A stretch of 64,000 nucleotides of DNA from Sphingopyxis panaciterrae (lineage in GTDB: Bacteria; Pseudomonadota; Alphaproteobacteria; Sphingomonadales; Sphingomonadaceae): NCBI RefSeq assembly GCF_011762125.1, contig NZ_JAASQN010000002.1, positions 62,001-126,000 of the forward strand, read 5' to 3'. Positions 62,751 to 64,000 of this stretch are shown piece by piece (within the stretch, counting starts at the first letter, position 1; the number at the start of each line of letters is the position of its first letter). The notes beneath the pieces are model-generated. The model made no database searches. It saw only the letters and a program-made list of their open reading frames with translations, and had not been told where the DNA came from. The translations under genes were made by a program, and so were the position numbers.

Positions 62751-64000
62751 AACAGCACCGACGCGGCGCTCGCCGAAGCGATCGCGAGCATGGGAATGAA
62801 CAGGTAGCCGATCACCGACAGCCACAGCGCGCTTACGGTGACGAGCGTGCCTTCGACAGCGTTGCCGCCGCCCGTCACCTCGACGTCCGACTTGTCGTCG
62901 AAATACATCGTCTTGATGATCGCGATATAATAGAAAGCACCAATCACCGAGGCGACGATACCCGCGACCGCGAGCGGCACGAGGTTCGCGTTCACCGCGG
63001 CTTCGAACACCAGATATTTCGGCCAGAAGCCGAACAGCGGCGGGATGCCGGCAAGGCTGAACAGGAACACCGCCATCGCCGCCGCAAGGCCGGGGCGACG
63101 CTGCGACAAGCCGGCAAGCGCTGCTATGCTTTCGACCTGGTTGCCCGCCGGATCGCGCAGTTGCAGGACGACGAGGAATGCGCCGAGCGTCGTCACCATA
63201 TAGACGAGCAGATAGGTCAGCACCGCTTCGACCCCCTGCTGCGTTCCGGCAGCGAGGCCGACGAGCATGAAGCCGACGTTGTTGATCGACGAATAGGCGA
63301 GCAGGCGCTTGATATTCTTCTGCCCGATCGCGCCGACCGCGCCGAGGATGATCGATGCGAGCGACAGGAAGATGATGATCTGCTGCCACGCGCCGACCGC
63401 GGGGCCCATCGCGTCGATGACGACGCGTGTCATCAGCGCCATTGCCGCCACTTTGGGCGCGCTGGCGAAGAAGGTCGTGACCGGGGTCGGCGCGCCTTCA
63501 TAAACGTCAGGGGTCCACATATGGAACGGCACGGCGCTGATCTTGAAGCCGAGCCCTGCGAGCACGAAAACGATACCGAAGATCAGCCCGATATTCATCT
63601 CGCCGCCCATCCGCGCCGCGATGCCCGCGAAATCGGTTGTACCGGTAAAGCCGTAGAGCAGCGAGATGCCGTAGAGCAGCATGCCCGAGGCGAGCGCACC
63701 GAGGACGAAATATTTGAGGCCGGCTTCGCTCGACCGCTCGTCGGTGCGCATGAAGCTCGCGAGGACATAGGCGGCAAGGCTGTTGAGCTCGAGGCCGACA
63801 TAGAGCGTCATCAGGTCGCGCGACGACGCCATGATGCCCATGCCGAGCGCCGCGAACAGGATCAACACCGGATATTCGGCGCGCATGCCACCGGTGAAGA
63901 AGCGCGGCGCAACGAGGATGCAGACAAAGCTCGCCGCATAGATCAGCAGCTTCGCAAAGCCGCCGAAACCATCGACCGACAAAGTACCCGAGAAGACGGT
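62747..64000 (-). CDS. nuoN: NADH-quinone oxidoreductase subunit N (partial)
   Basis: The frame stays open to the right edge, so the N-terminus is missing; about 417 residues are visible. Multiple membrane helices of the proton-pumping antiporter family, with LYVGLELNSLAAYVLASF, KYFVLGALASGMLLYGISLLYG, KISAVPFHMWTPDVYEGAPTPVTTF and AYSSINNVGFMLVGL. It is a proton-channel subunit of complex I. It heads the visible nuoN-birA-coaX-rnj-DUF1467 string. Confidence 0.96.
   Translation of the reverse strand, partial: TVFSGTLSVDGFGGFAKLLIYAASFVCILVAPRFFTGGMRAEYPVLILFAALGMGIMASSRDLMTLYVGLELNSLAAYVLASFMRTDERSSEAGLKYFVLGALASGMLLYGISLLYGFTGTTDFAGIAARMGGEMNIGLIFGIVFVLAGLGFKISAVPFHMWTPDVYEGAPTPVTTFFASAPKVAAMALMTRVVIDAMGPAVGAWQQIIIFLSLASIILGAVGAIGQKNIKRLLAYSSINNVGFMLVGLAAGTQQGVEAVLTYLLVYMVTTLGAFLVVLQLRDPAGNQVESIAALAGLSQRRPGLAAAMAVFLFSLAGIPPLFGFWPKYLVFEAAVNANLVPLAVAGIVASVIGAFYYIAIIKTMYFDDKSDVEVTGGGNAVEGTLVTVSALWLSVIGYLFIPMLAIASASAASVLF

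Overview
The window looks like chromosomal DNA of a GC-rich alphaproteobacterium, most likely a sphingomonad (Sphingopyxis/Sphingomonas type). Pointers are a fused ispDF gene, a COQ10-type protein beside lipA, a DUF1467 protein in the nuoN-birA-coaX-rnj block, CtrA-type TTAACCAT sites and a 93-95 bp palindromic intergenic repeat present three times. The assignment rests on gene content and style, not on a database search.

Layout. 1-9971 is ordinary housekeeping sequence: ispDF (partial), pncC, a COQ10-like gene, lipA, carbonic anhydrase, a membrane protein, a TetR/reductase divergent pair, a thioesterase, ettA, an M28 peptidase, an alanine-rich lipoprotein and a VOC protein, followed by tRNA-Pro(UGG). 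10163-31370 is one flagellar-type locus in two convergent operons. The plus-strand operon is fliQ-fliR-flhB-flhA-TPR. The minus-strand operon reads flgF-flgG-flgA-flgH-flgI-flgB-flgC-fliE-fliF-unknown-fliH-fliI-fliJ-fliK-flgD-flgE-fliM-like-fliN-fliO-fliP-fliA-TPR-unknown, with almost every junction overlapping by a few bases. It encodes the export gate, ATPase complex, rod, hook and P/L rings. No fliG, stator, filament, cap, hook-filament junction or flgJ gene is present in the window. FliF and FliM are short and divergent, and an unrecognised 127-residue protein sits where fliG normally lies. Both operons carry a CtrA half-site and a sigma-54-like GG-N10-GC element upstream.

31393-48160 is a polymorphic-toxin locus. 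A giant Rhs/YD-repeat protein (about 3760 residues, LysM domain, GIY-YIG nuclease tip) is followed by its probable immunity gene. Two displaced toxin-tip/immunity cassettes come next (HHxPS nuclease-like with an Imm30-like partner; PD-(D/E)XK-like with an unrecognised partner), then a frameshifted partial copy of the Rhs core flanked by inverted GTGACAG/GAATTACG repeats. A 336 bp duplication shared by the main gene and one cassette offers a route for exchanging tips by recombination.

48356-64000 returns to core genes: M20 peptidase, tRNA with CAU anticodon, polysaccharide deacetylase, a degenerate histidine kinase divergent from an Lrp regulator with a CtrA site between them, a periplasmic TPR protein, an Hpt-like protein lacking its histidine divergent from a TipN-like coiled-coil membrane protein, and finally the nuoN-birA-coaX-rnj-DUF1467 operon running off the right edge.

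The two most interesting parts are the flagellar locus without FliG, stator or filament genes, and the Rhs tip-exchange array.
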